Positions 12,501-22,910 of a stretch of 64,000 nt of DNA are shown here, piece by piece; position 1 is the first letter of the stretch; every line of letters begins with the position of its first letter. The position numbers were made by a program, and so were the translations under genes. Source of the stretch: Linum tenue (lineage: Eukaryota > Streptophyta > Magnoliopsida > Malpighiales > Linaceae); contig CAMGYJ010000004.1 in NCBI GenBank assembly GCA_946122785.1, forward strand, positions 54,754,679-54,818,678, written 5' to 3'. The notes below the pieces were generated by a model. The model made no database searches. It was not told where the DNA came from and saw only the letters and a list, made by a program, of their open reading frames with translations.

Positions 12501-13220
12501 ATACTAGAAGAAAGTGTATAGATGTTGCATTCTGTTGTAAACCAAAGCACACTACCAACCCAGACCATTTTGTATCTCCTCCTTTTTGTCTAAAATCAGT
12601 TTCATTTGTCACAAACTAATTGCTCCGGAACATACCATAATGATAACTATAGATGGCCCGCCCGTTGGCGGGATGAATTACATTAATAGTATAAAACAAT
12701 AATAGTAATTATATGAATCATTTATTCGGTACCATGAAAAAATCTAAATTATTCAATTACTAAAAATATTTAAAAAAACAACATACATTAAGAGTTTTAC
12801 AACATCTTGATCATTCGTGGACAAAAGTTCTTACCAAAAGTAAACAACACAACTCATGCATCTTCTCCACACAAAAACTTAGAAGTCAAGACGCACTTCA
12901 ATTTACTCTTTGCTATTAGAAATTACTGCAAGTTTTTTTGTAGGATTTCTTTTTATTGTTGCTCCATCAATAACATCTTCTTCGTACAACTTCATCTTCA
13001 TTAATGTAACTTTATATTCATCATCAATACTCAATAGTCGCTTCCTTCTTCTCCTGCATTTCATTGAAAACCAAATTTTAATTGTAAAATGTTTGAAAAT
13101 GTGAAACATCTTTTCATGGTGGTAGAATTTCACCTCATACAAATTGTAAATATTACAAATCTCGCTATTTCCTCCCGTTACAGATATATCTATATCCACC
13201 ATCAATAATCTCCTCAATTA
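12501..13220. other. 3' flank of DUF3067 gene and AT-rich intergenic DNA
   Basis: I see the probable 3' UTR and then AT-rich sequence with no gene. A short GC-rich palindromic stretch, cccgcccgttggcggg, lies near 12657-12672. Confidence 0.4.
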
Positions 13221-14232
13221 GGTCCAAGTTGTAATCCCTTTGGTTGTTTTACTATTGTTTAAACTGCGGAAGATCCGAAAATAGCTTGGAATCTCTTAAG
13301 CTGACCAACCTCTCTTAGACACAACACCCGGTAAGCGACTAACCTTCACCGGAATAAAATGCTAAGGCAATTCACACAGATTTCCACTACTTGGAATAAA
13401 TTCCAGTACAAAGTAGTGAATTGATTGACTCTCACACAAACAATTCACTACTACCAATCGAAGAAGCTCTCTTAACCTAATCATATTCTATTTATAATAG
13501 GTCAAAGCAAATATCAAGAGAACGTGATCAAGATTCAATTGACTCCACAAAACATGCTTCAAACCAACCAGTATAGCATCCAAAGATCATTACAAGCAAG
13601 ATCCCTAACACATGGAACTAGCGTTCTTCATAACCATGTGATAAGGAGGTTTAATCCATAAGCGAAAGAGGAAAACCAAATACAAAGCAATCATACTCAT
13701 GGAGATGTGTATAATCCGCTCTGGGTTGTCAATCTTCACTTCTTGGAACGAAATCCAAATAGCTCCTAGGCCTTGTGCTCGGTCCTTTTTCTCTCTAGAA
13801 CTCTGCTTTTTCTGTCAAAAATCGCATCCGCCTCAAAATATGACCTCTCTATTAAAACCCGCACAGGGGTAAAAACAAGGCCTCTAGACTCAAAAACCCT
13901 ACAGTGTTTTAATCGAAAGAGGTCAGGTTTCGAAGTTTCCATTTTGTGAAGTGCAGAGGAAAAACCCGTCCTCTAGCACAAGACCGTGTTTCTCACAACA
14001 GAGAGCAAGTTTCAAGGTGTATTTTTGAGCAGCTATGCTGCTTGGTTTTCCAAATCGACGTTCTTTCACCTCCAAATGTCCCAAAACTTGTACCCAAGCC
14101 ATATCTACGTCTTAGGACCTGTAATATGACAAAAGAATACAACCTAGCGTAAAATAGGCTAAGGAACAATCAATCGCTAAGCTAAACGATCAAGAAATGA
14201 AGGGAAAAGCATGTGAAAATATGGTGTTATCA
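13221..14232 (-). repeat. LTR-like dispersed repeat, copy A
   Basis: This roughly 1-kb block aligns with 25327-26490 over most of its length. Shared stretches include gcggaagatccg, tagcttggaatctctta, gcgactaaccttcaccgg, atgctaaggcaattcacaca and, at the right end, taggacctg followed by caacctag and agctaaacgatcaagaaatga. Read on the minus strand it begins TGATAACA, like a retrotransposon LTR, and its far end is a degenerate ...TTGGACC. No coding capacity is seen. It may be a solo LTR or LARD-type remnant. It abuts the truncated copia element on its right. Confidence 0.7.
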
Positions 14233-14254
14233 CTGCCAATGAACGAGGCCAACA

Positions 14255-14830
14255 AAATTCCGTGATTTGCCTCTATTGCTCGTCATTAATGACTAACTGA
14301 TATGCTTCTGCAAGAGACAACTTGCTTCATCGTGAGGATTTGTGACTTGACAGTGATGAAAGAATCGTCCAATCCCATCAAGAAATCAAATAGGCTATCC
14401 CCCTAACGAACTTCATGTTGCCAACGCTTCACGTCGCAATTACTGCCAGAACAAGTACATTTGAGCAAGGGTGTGAGGGTTTGAATCTCAACCCACAGCT
14501 CACGCAACTTAGTATAAAACACCGACACTGACATCTTTTCTTGCTGAAGGCAACTGATGGTTCTCTTCAGCTCATAAAGACCAGGGGCACTTCCTTACCC
14601 AAATCAAGACTGCAAACCTACCCAACTCTCATGTGGCGTGAGTGCAAATCCAATGCTACTACGTACCTCCTTTGACATAGCAGTCTTTAACCAACCCTTA
14701 ACCATCACATTGTAGCGTCACAAACCTTCCATTTCAGTTGGAGTCTTTGCCTCGGAAGGGTGCCATCAGCAAAACATATATATCTTACTCGTGGTGACGA
14801 GAGAATCGATTATGTCAATAACTCATTCTC
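14255..14830 (-). pseudogene. Ty1/copia gag pseudogene
   Basis: Minus-strand translation gives broken pieces of a copia-type gag (UBN2/Retrotran_gag family): NVMVKGWLKTAMSKEVRSSI, GFALTPHESW, YELKRTISCLQQEKMSVSV, FYTKLRELWVEIQTL, then SLFDFLMGLDDSFITVKSQI and LTMKQVVS. The order and spacing match copia gag (the W-x(n)-SLS...W..L...L..L...M.V..Y..KL..LW pattern). Stops and frame changes separate the pieces. It lies between the element's primer-binding site (15041-15052) and repeat copy A, which marks where the element was truncated. Confidence 0.75.
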
Positions 14831-15040
14831 TATAATTGACATCGGTAAGCAGTTTACCAATGAACACTTTGTTAGGACTTTCTGAATGATGAAGTTGAAT
14901 TGTCAAAAAAAAAAATGATGAAGTTGAAGAAGAGATGGAAGGATGAGTTGAGCATCCACTGCGGTCTCGACGATCTACTTCAAGGGCTTGCTTGAAGAGT
15001 CCTCGTCCAAATTCATGACAAAATTGTGGATCTAATCACA

Positions 15041-15052
15041 GCTCTGATACCA
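15041..15052 (-). promoter_or_regulatory. Primer-binding site of truncated copia element
   Basis: On the minus strand this reads tggtatcagagc, the sequence complementary to the 3' end of plant initiator tRNA-Met. It directly follows the LTR end ...ttttaca. Confidence 0.8.
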
Positions 15053-15945
15053 TGTAAAATTCAATGAACATGAAAAAGAAAAGATGATCACGAGTCACGA
15101 ATTTACGTGGTTTCCCCATTAAGATCAAACAGGACTAGTCCACAGAGAGGTTGAGGCTCTCGGTTGATTTCTTATTGATGATTTGAGTCCTTTTCTCTTA
15201 GGTTACAAGCAAGCGGCCGAAAGGAAATATATACAGCCTAAACCCCTCTACAAGTGACTATGTGGGAAGGCAAATTATATAATGATCCCTATAATTATGA
15301 GGAGTTACATAGGGATCACAGCAGAGTAGGGATGACAATTTACACACCCATGGGTTATTTTGCCCAAACCCATGTAGACCCATCCATTATGGGTAGGGTG
15401 GTGAGGTGTATATGGGTTTGGGTTAGGTATGGATCTAAATGGGTATGTGTTGGATATGGATATTCATTTACTTGAGGGTGATTTAACTACACATACAAAA
15501 ATTGGACCTATTTGTAAAATTTGAAAAGTTTAGGTACCAAAATATAAGGCTACAAAATTTTAGGTACCAAAATGTAATTTTCCATCGATATTTTAAGGTC
15601 TTATATGCAAAAAAATAAAATTTAGGTACTAAATATGAGTATCTATTAAGTTTAGATACCAAACTGTAATTTACATTTGGGCATGGGTACAAACCCAAAT
15701 CCATTTGTTAAAAATTCAATCCAACCCAAGTAAATGGGTATGGTTACAAACTCATCTAATTCTACCGATTAACCATCTATTTGAATTCCGTACCCAACCC
15801 AATTAAGTTGGATAATAAAATACCCATGGATATGGACAAAATTGTCATCTCTATAGCAGAGGGAATTAGTGTCATTAAATGGGACGAAGTAAAGAGAGAC
15901 ACAATTCTAAGTAATCGAGAAGGTTTGATACCGAGATGTTTAACA
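15053..15945 (-). repeat. 5' LTR of truncated copia element, with nested hAT element
   Basis: On the minus strand it runs from TGTTAAACATC (15945) to ...AATTTTACA (15053), next to the primer-binding site. Subtracting the nested hAT element (15327-15853) and its duplicated 8 bases leaves about 358 bp, a normal copia LTR length. The outer boundary at 15945 is inferred from the TGTTA...TTACA symmetry. The other LTR is not in the window. Confidence 0.6.
15327..15853. mobile_element. Non-autonomous hAT-like element (TAGGGATGGCAAT family), nested in copia LTR
   Basis: A 527-bp element starts tagggatgacaattt and ends aaattgtcatctcta. Its flanks cagcagag (15319-15326) and tagcagag (15854-15861) are an 8-bp duplication with one mismatch. 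Sub-terminal cccatgggt / acccatgg repeats match the other family members. It interrupts the LTR of the copia remnant and is therefore younger. Confidence 0.8.
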
Positions 15946-15959
15946 CCCTTACAGCCTTA

Positions 15960-16810
15960 GACCATCTACAATGGGGTGCTAAAAATTAGTGCCAAATTTG
16001 GCACTCAATAAAGTGCTTTTGCTCCAATGGAGTAGAGCCAAATGCCAAAATGCTACATTTGTGATTTTTTTATGTGTTAGTTTATTGTACATTTCATTGC
16101 TTTATTTATATAATCTTGTAATTGTTTTTATATAGTTAGTCATAATTAATTAAACCGAACATTTTGATAAAAAAAATTAAAATTTAATATGTTTTTTTCC
16201 GATGATAAATATGATGTCATCAAAGACAAAAATACAGTGGTTGGTGGCAATGACCACAGATTCATCATCGGTCCAATTTGGTTGACGAGTAGCCATGACG
16301 AGAAGTTGGAGAGAAAGAGAAATGTAGAGAGAAAGAGAAATGTAGTGAGAGATTGATATTTGATGAGAGGGAGAGGAAAATGTAGTTGTGGTGTAATTAA
16401 AAGTGAAGTATGTGGTGATATTTATAGAGAAAATTTGAAAAATATAGCTATTGGGACAAAAAAATAGTTGTTGGAGGAGAAAATAGCAGTTGGGGCGAAA
16501 TTGGTGACTAGTGGAGAAGTTTTCCAGGGGCTGATTTGTAGTTTGCCATCATAAAAACAAAACAAAAAAAAACATAAAAGGAAGGAAGGGACGCGCGCGT
16601 GGGAAGCAGGCGACCCCTTCCCCCTCCCCGCGCGTTTCCTTCTCTCCATCTCCCTGCAATGACAACTTTCACTTTTAGCACTTTTTGTTTTTTGTGAGCC
16701 AAATTTGGCTCCCAAAACCTTAGAATTTAACAATTTGACTCTTTAGCTTTCGCCATTGCACCCCAAAAGTGCCAAAATTTGGCACTTTAACTCTTGCATT
16801 GTAGATGGTC
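15960..16810. mobile_element. PIF/Harbinger-like non-autonomous element
   Basis: An 851-bp element starts gaccatctacaatgg and ends ccattgtagatggtc-like (cattgtagatggtc), flanked by TTA at 15957-15959 and 16811-16813. A 3-bp TTA/TAA duplication is the signature of PIF/Harbinger. Inside the ends, the motifs gtgccaaatttggcac (16000 region) and gccaaaatttggcact (16770 region) form further inverted sequence. The core is AG/CT-rich and has no transposase frame. Confidence 0.8.
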
Positions 16811-16813
16811 TTA

Positions 16814-17624
16814 CCTACAACCTGCCATTTTCATCCTACTTTTACACTTATTTATGACAATTATATAGGTTTTTAATGCCAAGTGGAAGATATATCTACA
16901 AGATGTTCGCCATGAAGGCAATTTGGTGAATAATTTTTCAAAGATTGCAAAATCATACTGAGGTTGTACCGAAAAAATTAGTGTTGAATATTCTATTCTG
17001 AAACGATAATTCAATTATTTCATAACGCAAAAAGTCACATACTAATTTAGATTCCGATAAAAAAATATCTCCGATTGAACCTCCGTTATGATACGATTTT
17101 ACAAACACAAATAAAAATTCCTCGTTTATGACAAAAAAAAAATCCTAGTCCATCAAAACCAGTTGTCTAGTTTATTAGGTCTTGGAAACAAAAATTAATC
17201 TTCGAATTAGATTTACACATTCCAATTTCTCTGTATGAAACGGTACGAAAACAGAACAAGTCCGCATAACCGGCTACATTTTGTTTCTCTCACAGAGAAG
17301 GAAAGAAGGCGGGCCAAGGAAAGTGAAATTAAACTGGACAAAATGGATGAAATCAGCCGGAGATTTAATTGTCTCTTTGTTGGTTGATTTTTGCATAATA
17401 AATTGGAAACTCATCGTCTTTTCCAATCATACACACACCCGTGAATCCTTTCCCTCCCACCACCCTCCCTATTTTATTCAATTTCCAAATCCACATATGG
17501 CTCCACTCGTCAGTAGTCACAACAACACTCGATTTCTCTCTTCTTTATATTCCCATTTCAACTTCGCTACTCCATTTTTATGCTACCAAATGCAACACCC
17601 AGAAAAGGAAGGTGCCAGCCAGCC
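16814..17624. other. Promoter and 5' UTR region of the NPH3-like gene
   Basis: AT-rich DNA leads to a transcribed-looking, CT-rich leader near 17430-17600. Upstream ATGs exist (for example 17496), so the leader may hold short upstream frames. No transposon end is seen. Confidence 0.4.
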
Positions 17625-20600
17625 ATGTCGTCCTCATCATCATCATCAACACACCACCTTCTCTCTGATCTCGCTATCCATGTCAACTCCCAGGAAACCT
17701 TCTTCCTCAACGAGGTAACCTTGAAAAAAGTTGTGTGTTGACCCAATTTTAACTTGTGTTCAGCAGTTTAGCTAACGAATTGAATCATCTCTTTGTTGCG
17801 GGAGCAGAAAATTGTGTGCGCTTACCTGGGGAGACTGAGGAAGATCATAAAGCAGGAAAAGAGAAGGACCCAAATCAAGATTTCAGGGGTTGAGATCGAC
17901 GATTTCCCCTGCGGCCCATCTGGGTTCGAGCTGGTCGCCGGATTCTGCTACAACGGCGGCAGAGTCCGCCTCTCTGCCTCCAACGTCTCCCTCCTCCACT
18001 GCTCCGCCGTCTTCCTGGGAATGACCGACAAGGTCCGCTCCGGCAACCTCCTCAGCCAGACGGAGGATTTCCTTGAGGGAATGCTGGATTGGCCGCTCCC
18101 CGACGTCGTCTCCTGTCTCAAAACCTGCGACTCTTTCTTCCCCTACGCCGATTCCTTGGGGCTCCTCCAGAAGCTCGTTTCTGGGCTGTTAGTGAAAATC
18201 GCCGGCGGCCGCTGCAATTCAGCAGACAATTCATCCGCCTCATCACCCAGCTCGTCTCCTTTCGATGACCAAGAATCACCCAGGAGCAAGTTGAGGTTCT
18301 CGTTTTCAAGTTCCAAGCCAGGGGGCCGAGTGGAATGGTGGTTTGACGACTTGGTCCGCCTTTCCCCTTTGGCAATCGAAATGTTGGTTAAAACTTTGGG
18401 GTCTTACGGGTCGGAAAACAACAGCTTGACGCTCACCAGGTTCCTTCTCCATTACCTCAACAAGCACAAGAATTGGGTTCGCCACAAGTCCGAATTGCCC
18501 AGCCGAGTTTACTCGGGCCTCGCTGACACGGCCATCCATGGGGTGATTCTGGGTGGAAGGGTCGCATTCTCTTACAGAGGGCTGCTCTGGGTTTTCAGAG
18601 TTCTGTGTGGGTTTGGTCCCACAAAGGCCTGTGAGGAGGAATTGGAGAGGATGATTGGAGAATCGCTCGATGAAGCCAGATTGGATGACTTGTTGGTGTG
18701 CGGGAATGGTGGTGGCGGTGGGAGTGTTTATGATGTGGATTTGGTGATCAGATTGGTGAGAATATTTGTGAATTCAATGAATCAGAACCAGAGCCAGAAG
18801 ATGAGGCGAGTGGTGAGGGTGATTGACGAGTACTTGAGGGAGATATCTCCTGATCATAATCTCAACATGCCCAAATTCGTGGAGGTTGCTGAGAGCTTGC
18901 CCAAGTCAGCTAGGGACAGCTTCGATGGGGTTTACAGAGCCATTGACATTTACCTTGAGGTTAGCTTCCTCATTTTACACTTTGAATATTCTCGTCCTGC
19001 TACAAGCAACTGCTAGTGTGATGCCCAAAAAAATAGAGGTAGGTAGCCAGAGGAAACCAACAACCAAATTACAGAGACTAACAGCCACAAATGTGTTGCC
19101 CGACAGACTGATTGCAAAGTGTTTAATTAACTAGTTTGGAGTTATTCGCACTAACAACGAACAAAAACAAAAGATGAGAAACTACAAAAAGGGAATATCA
19201 GACTTCAGACCCCCATGCATTGATTTGCATATACTTTGTCGATACACGAGTGTGGTATAATGCAGCCAAACCAGTCGACATTTTTGTACAGTTTATTGCC
19301 AACAACTTGCCAAAGTCATTTTATTTTGTGGAACAGAAGTTGTTCCCTCGCTGTTTTTCCGTGGGTGACTAGCTAATTCTGTGGGCGCTTTAATTTTTGG
19401 GATTTGGTTTTGACTTACCTTTGTCTATTTGCTGCTGCTGTTGTTGTAATTCCAGTCTCATCCCACACTTTCCTTCAAGGAGAGATCAAGGCTGTGCCGG
19501 TGCCTAAACTTCGACAAGCTGTCAATGGAAACCTGTAAAGAGATAGCCAAGAATCCCAAGTTCCCACCAACTGTTGCAGTTCAGGCACTCATGTCCAAGA
19601 CCTCTATGCTCCCAACACCATTAATGCCACCTTCTCCTGCCCAAGGAGATCATCATCATCATCATCATCATCGCCAGGGGGTGCATGACAAAACAGTGGA
19701 AATTATGTTAGAAACCGATTTCTGTAGGGTTTCTTTATTTATTAATATAATTATTATTATGGTAATTATCAATAAGGTTAGTAGTTATTTAGTAGGATTA
19801 GGTTTATTATTAGGGTTTCCTAGTGTTCCCTATAAATATGTACTTTGAGTCTACGTTACGATCAGTCAAAAAAGAATTATCAAAGAATCTCCTAAACCCT
19901 AATCTCCCTATCTTCCCAATTCTCGATCTCAATCCCTCTAAAGTCCTAGGCCGATTCTCTTCTGTTCTTCCCCAATTCTTCCCCAATTCTTTCCCAAATC
20001 CCTAATCCTATCTTCTCAATCCCTAAATTCCCAAATATCACCCAATTCAAATCCCGTTAGAAACTTTGTTTCTAACATCTGGTATCAGAGCCCGGTTCCG
20101 ATCTGTGAGTTCTTCCCAACTCCATCAGGGACAGCTTAGAAACCAGTGAATCAGCGATGGAAAAATCAGAACTGTCATGGGCTCAGAAGCGAGAGAGGTT
20201 GTGGCAAATTGCGAGCTATTGGAAGAAGGAGGCTGCGGCGTTCGGGCAGGCCGGCCGAGGCGAGGAGGGCGCCGCGCGGCAGGAGGCTGCGCGCGCGACA
20301 GCGGGTGGCGGCGCGGGGCAGAGCCCGTTCGTCGGGGCTGGCGGGGAAGCGCCGGGAAGCGCGCGGCCTGTGGAGGAGAGAGGGGCCGAGGGCGGCAGCG
20401 CCGGCGGCGGGCTGGACGTCTCACCACCGAAGGAGACGGAGCCGGAGATTGGCGCCGCGCCTCAGGTCGTCCCAATGACTACGACTCCAGTTGCTTCTCC
20501 GGGGCAAACCACCACCACCGCTGCCCGATTAGCCAAGATTGGGAGCAATGAGGGGAAACGACCGACAACAATGGGCGGCGCGACGAGGGCGAAGAAGACA

Positions 20601-22861
20601 GAGGAGGAGAAGGGCGGCGCGATGAAGGAGAAAAAGAGGGAAGAGGAGGACGGAGGTAAAAGTCGCGTCGAGGGAAGAAGAGTCCATGTCGATGACCTGG
20701 TCACGACGGCCAGACCTCTACCCTCAACAGCTTTCGTGCCACGGGCTTCCACAAGTCTTGCCCCGCTGACGACCGCCCATGCTACGATGGCCATCCTTGC
20801 CACTTCAAACGTCAAGGTAATTTTTGCTGTTGAGATTGGAACTCCCTTGTCCAACATTGACGCCGCCGACATGAAGGTGAAAGTAAGAATTCAGTTTGTT
20901 AGTCACGGAGCAACTTTGACGGGTGGGCTTGTTGTGTTCCCATGGAGGCACACGAAAAAGGTGATTACTAGGGAGGAATTGAAAGAAGTTGTCATCCTCT
21001 GTTCAACTCTTGTTAGAAGAAGAGTATCCATGGGCAAGGAAGAAACTCAGAGGTATTGGAAAGAAAAATGGTCCATTATGGCTGAACCTTGTGGAGGTTT
21101 TTTGTTAGGTGGTGATGCTGAAAGTCAAGAGGAGCTGGCCACCGCTGGGAACTGGAAATTTAGAAAAAAGTCTCTAAATAGGCATGGGAACAGAAAGAAT
21201 ATTGCGGGAGATACGGCGGAGTGGCCGGGCTATGTGTCCTGGATGGGACGAGCTAATTTCAACTCGTTCTTGTGTGGAGAGTTCGCAGAGATGATGGTGG
21301 TTGGCAAGGATCGAGTTCAAGGCATTCATGTGGGGGAATATGGAAATGCGGTTGTCATGGGAATGAGAAGGAAAATACTTGTGATTACTGAATTAGAGGT
21401 TAAGATGGTATTGATTCTTGATTCCTTACTTCATTGGATGCTATGGGAAATTGAAAAGAATGAAAAATGGAAGCAGCAAAGGAATGGAGCAAGAAAAGTG
21501 GTGTATGAGGAGAAGTGGTTTACAGGTGGCAAGTTGGGAAGTCACAATGATGAGATAGAAGGGAAGCACGTGTATGGTGGGTTTGCTTGGGGAATTATTG
21601 CTCCTGTCATTAGTGTTGGTGGAAAAATCTTATTTTTGTTTGAAGTTAGCCCAAATAATGCACAGCTCCTGTTCGGATGGCAGGCTGGTGAGGGTAATTC
21701 GAGGGGTTTTAACCCCACTCTTCTGGTAAAAGCACAAGAATGGGAGTTGGAAGTGGAAGTGGGTAATGGCACCAAGATGATCAGCATTTTTGGCGAAGGG
21801 AAAATGATGAATCCTATGCTACAAGATGTCTGCGGAGCAACAAAAGGACAGTATCCATTGATGCAGTTTGAAATGAGGGATCGGGACTTATTGGGTCGTG
21901 GTCGTGATAATGTTATGAGGTTTGTGGTGGAAGGAGGATCGATGAAAGTTGGAACTGCTAACGATGGAGTCGCTTGTGAGCTCGATCGGAATTGGAAGAA
22001 AAGAAAGCGCGAGAAGGATGTGGATTACGCGGAGACCGTGACCGAGTGGGTCAAGTCGGTTAACCTTGAGGACAAGGTTGGTCTGAAGGGGGAGGAGATG
22101 TTAGAAACCGATTTCTGTAGGGTTTCTTTATTTATTAATATAATTATTATTATGGTAATTATCAATAAGGTTAGTAGTTATTTAGTAGGATTAGGTTTAT
22201 TATTAGGGTTTCCTAGTGTTCCCTATAAATATGTACTTTGAGTCTACGTTACGATCAGTCAAAAAAGAATTATCAAAGAATCTCCTAAACCCTAATCTCC
22301 CTATCTTCCCAATTCTCGATCTCAATCCCTCTAAAGTCCTAGGCCGATTCTCTTCTGTTCTTCCCCAATTCTTCCCCAATTCTTTCCCAAATCCCTAATC
22401 CTATCTTCTCAATCCCTAAATTCCCAAATATCACCCAATTCAAATCCCGTTAGAAACTTTGTTTCTAACAAATTAGCAGCAAATCGGCCAGCTTGTCCGA
22501 ATCTCCACGAATGGCGAAAGTGAAGGAGAAGAAGAAGAATGTTGGGTTGCCTGATCTTCATGTGAAATTGGACAAGTACACTTGTAGTCCTGCCAGAGGG
22601 ACACAAGCAAAGAGGCAGGTTGTGGTTCCGGTTTCAGAAGACAAGGGAGAGAAGATGGAGATGAACATTGTGAGGATGCAAAAGAGGGTAGTGGAGTTGG
22701 AGAGAGCTTGTACAGAAATGAAGAACCAAATGTCTAGAACGACGACTGAGCATCACAATGATAGCGGTCCTCCTTATGATGGTGATGCTGGTGGTGGTCT
22801 TAAGCTTATGGCAGTACTCCCTTCTTCTTGCGGTGAAAGCTTGGGTAGGATTTGTTTTTAA
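17625..22861 (+). CDS. NPH3/RPT2-like BTB protein gene, last exon split by an LTR retrotransposon
   Basis: Members of the NRL family are plant-specific adaptors of CUL3 ubiquitin ligases; the best known act in phototropin signalling at the plasma membrane. Exons are 17625-17714, 17808-18959, 19456-19705 and, after the insertion, 22476-22861; the first two end in phase 0. A short BTB region ([32 protein letters not shown]) is followed by the NPH3 domain: [46 protein letters not shown] and [20 protein letters not shown]. The C-terminus has a coiled-coil stretch ([16 protein letters not shown]). It resembles the At3g22104/At1g50280 subgroup. Without the insert, the ancestral frame would be about 625 codons. 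With it, translation runs into the LTR and stops at 19846-19848, losing the coiled-coil tail. The coding sequence otherwise shows no damage. Confidence 0.88.
19706..20077 (+). repeat. 5' LTR
   Basis: 372 bp, TGTTAGAAAC...GTTTCTAACA. A TATA box, tataaata, lies at 19831-19838, so transcription would begin about 30 bases on. Several agggttt/aaaccct telobox-like motifs occur (for example 19727 and 19813). Confidence 0.93.
20080..20093 (+). promoter_or_regulatory. Primer-binding site (initiator tRNA-Met)
   Basis: It reads tggtatcagagccc two bases after the LTR, and the match to the initiator tRNA-Met 3' end continues imperfectly through ggttccgatc. Confidence 0.9.
20157..22241 (+). CDS. Long open frame of unknown family in the LTR retrotransposon
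   Basis: One uninterrupted frame of 694 codons fills the element interior and ends inside the 3' LTR. I do not recognise the protein. The first ~130 residues are encoded by very GC-rich DNA and are Ala/Gly/Glu/Arg-rich. Residues ~140-180 are a charged, lysine/glutamate-rich stretch ([19 protein letters not shown]). The rest is a mixed, tryptophan-rich sequence ([33 protein letters not shown]), with a basic KKRKREKD patch near residue 620. There is no CCHC knuckle and no gag motif that I know. The last ~47 residues come from the LTR and are hydrophobic ([20 protein letters not shown]). ATG 20157 is the first in-frame start and lies 80 bp after the LTR. An RNA-packaging role or captured cargo is possible but unproven. 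Confidence 0.6.
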   Translation: MEKSELSWAQKRERLWQIASYWKKEAAAFGQAGRGEEGAARQEAARATAGGGAGQSPFVGAGGEAPGSARPVEERGAEGGSAGGGLDVSPPKETEPEIGAAPQVVPMTTTPVASPGQTTTTAARLAKIGSNEGKRPTTMGGATRAKKTEEEKGGAMKEKKREEEDGGKSRVEGRRVHVDDLVTTARPLPSTAFVPRASTSLAPLTTAHATMAILATSNVKVIFAVEIGTPLSNIDAADMKVKVRIQFVSHGATLTGGLVVFPWRHTKKVITREELKEVVILCSTLVRRRVSMGKEETQRYWKEKWSIMAEPCGGFLLGGDAESQEELATAGNWKFRKKSLNRHGNRKNIAGDTAEWPGYVSWMGRANFNSFLCGEFAEMMVVGKDRVQGIHVGEYGNAVVMGMRRKILVITELEVKMVLILDSLLHWMLWEIEKNEKWKQQRNGARKVVYEEKWFTGGKLGSHNDEIEGKHVYGGFAWGIIAPVISVGGKILFLFEVSPNNAQLLFGWQAGEGNSRGFNPTLLVKAQEWELEVEVGNGTKMISIFGEGKMMNPMLQDVCGATKGQYPLMQFEMRDRDLLGRGRDNVMRFVVEGGSMKVGTANDGVACELDRNWKKRKREKDVDYAETVTEWVKSVNLEDKVGLKGEEMLETDFCRVSLFINIIIIMVIINKVSSYLVGLGLLLGFPSVPYKYVL
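22085..22098 (+). promoter_or_regulatory. Polypurine tract
   Basis: gaagggggaggaga lies directly before the 3' LTR, the expected site for plus-strand priming. Confidence 0.85.
22099..22470 (+). repeat. 3' LTR
   Basis: 372 bp, apparently identical to 19706-20077. It supplies the last ~47 codons and the stop (22239-22241) of the element's open frame, and has a TATA box at 22224-22231. Confidence 0.93.
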
Positions 22862-22910
22862 ATTTTAGGGCAAGCATTCTCATAGGATCCTTTATACTAC
22901 GTATAGCTTT

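Larger units (their letters stand above)
19706..22470 (+). mobile_element. Complete, very young non-autonomous LTR retrotransposon
   Basis: A 2765-bp element has two 372-bp LTRs (19706-20077 and 22099-22470), a primer-binding site at 20080-20093, a polypurine tract at 22085-22098 and a 5-bp target duplication, aatta (19701-19705 and 22471-22475). The LTR ends are a perfect inverted pair, TGTTAGAAAC...GTTTCTAACA. Reading the two LTRs side by side I find no difference, which implies a very recent insertion. The 2-kb interior has one long frame and no protease, reverse transcriptase, RNase H or integrase motifs, so it needs proteins from another element. It sits in coding sequence of the NPH3-like gene in the same orientation. 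Confidence 0.93.

Noticed and set aside
20125..20551. GC-rich open frames on both strands at the start of the LTR-element ORF
   Set aside because: These are by-products of very high GC content; only the frame from 20157 stays open through the element.
20157..22098. Long ORF considered as a standard gag
   Set aside because: No CCHC knuckle and none of the W/L/Y spacing seen in copia or Ty3 gag; left as unknown.
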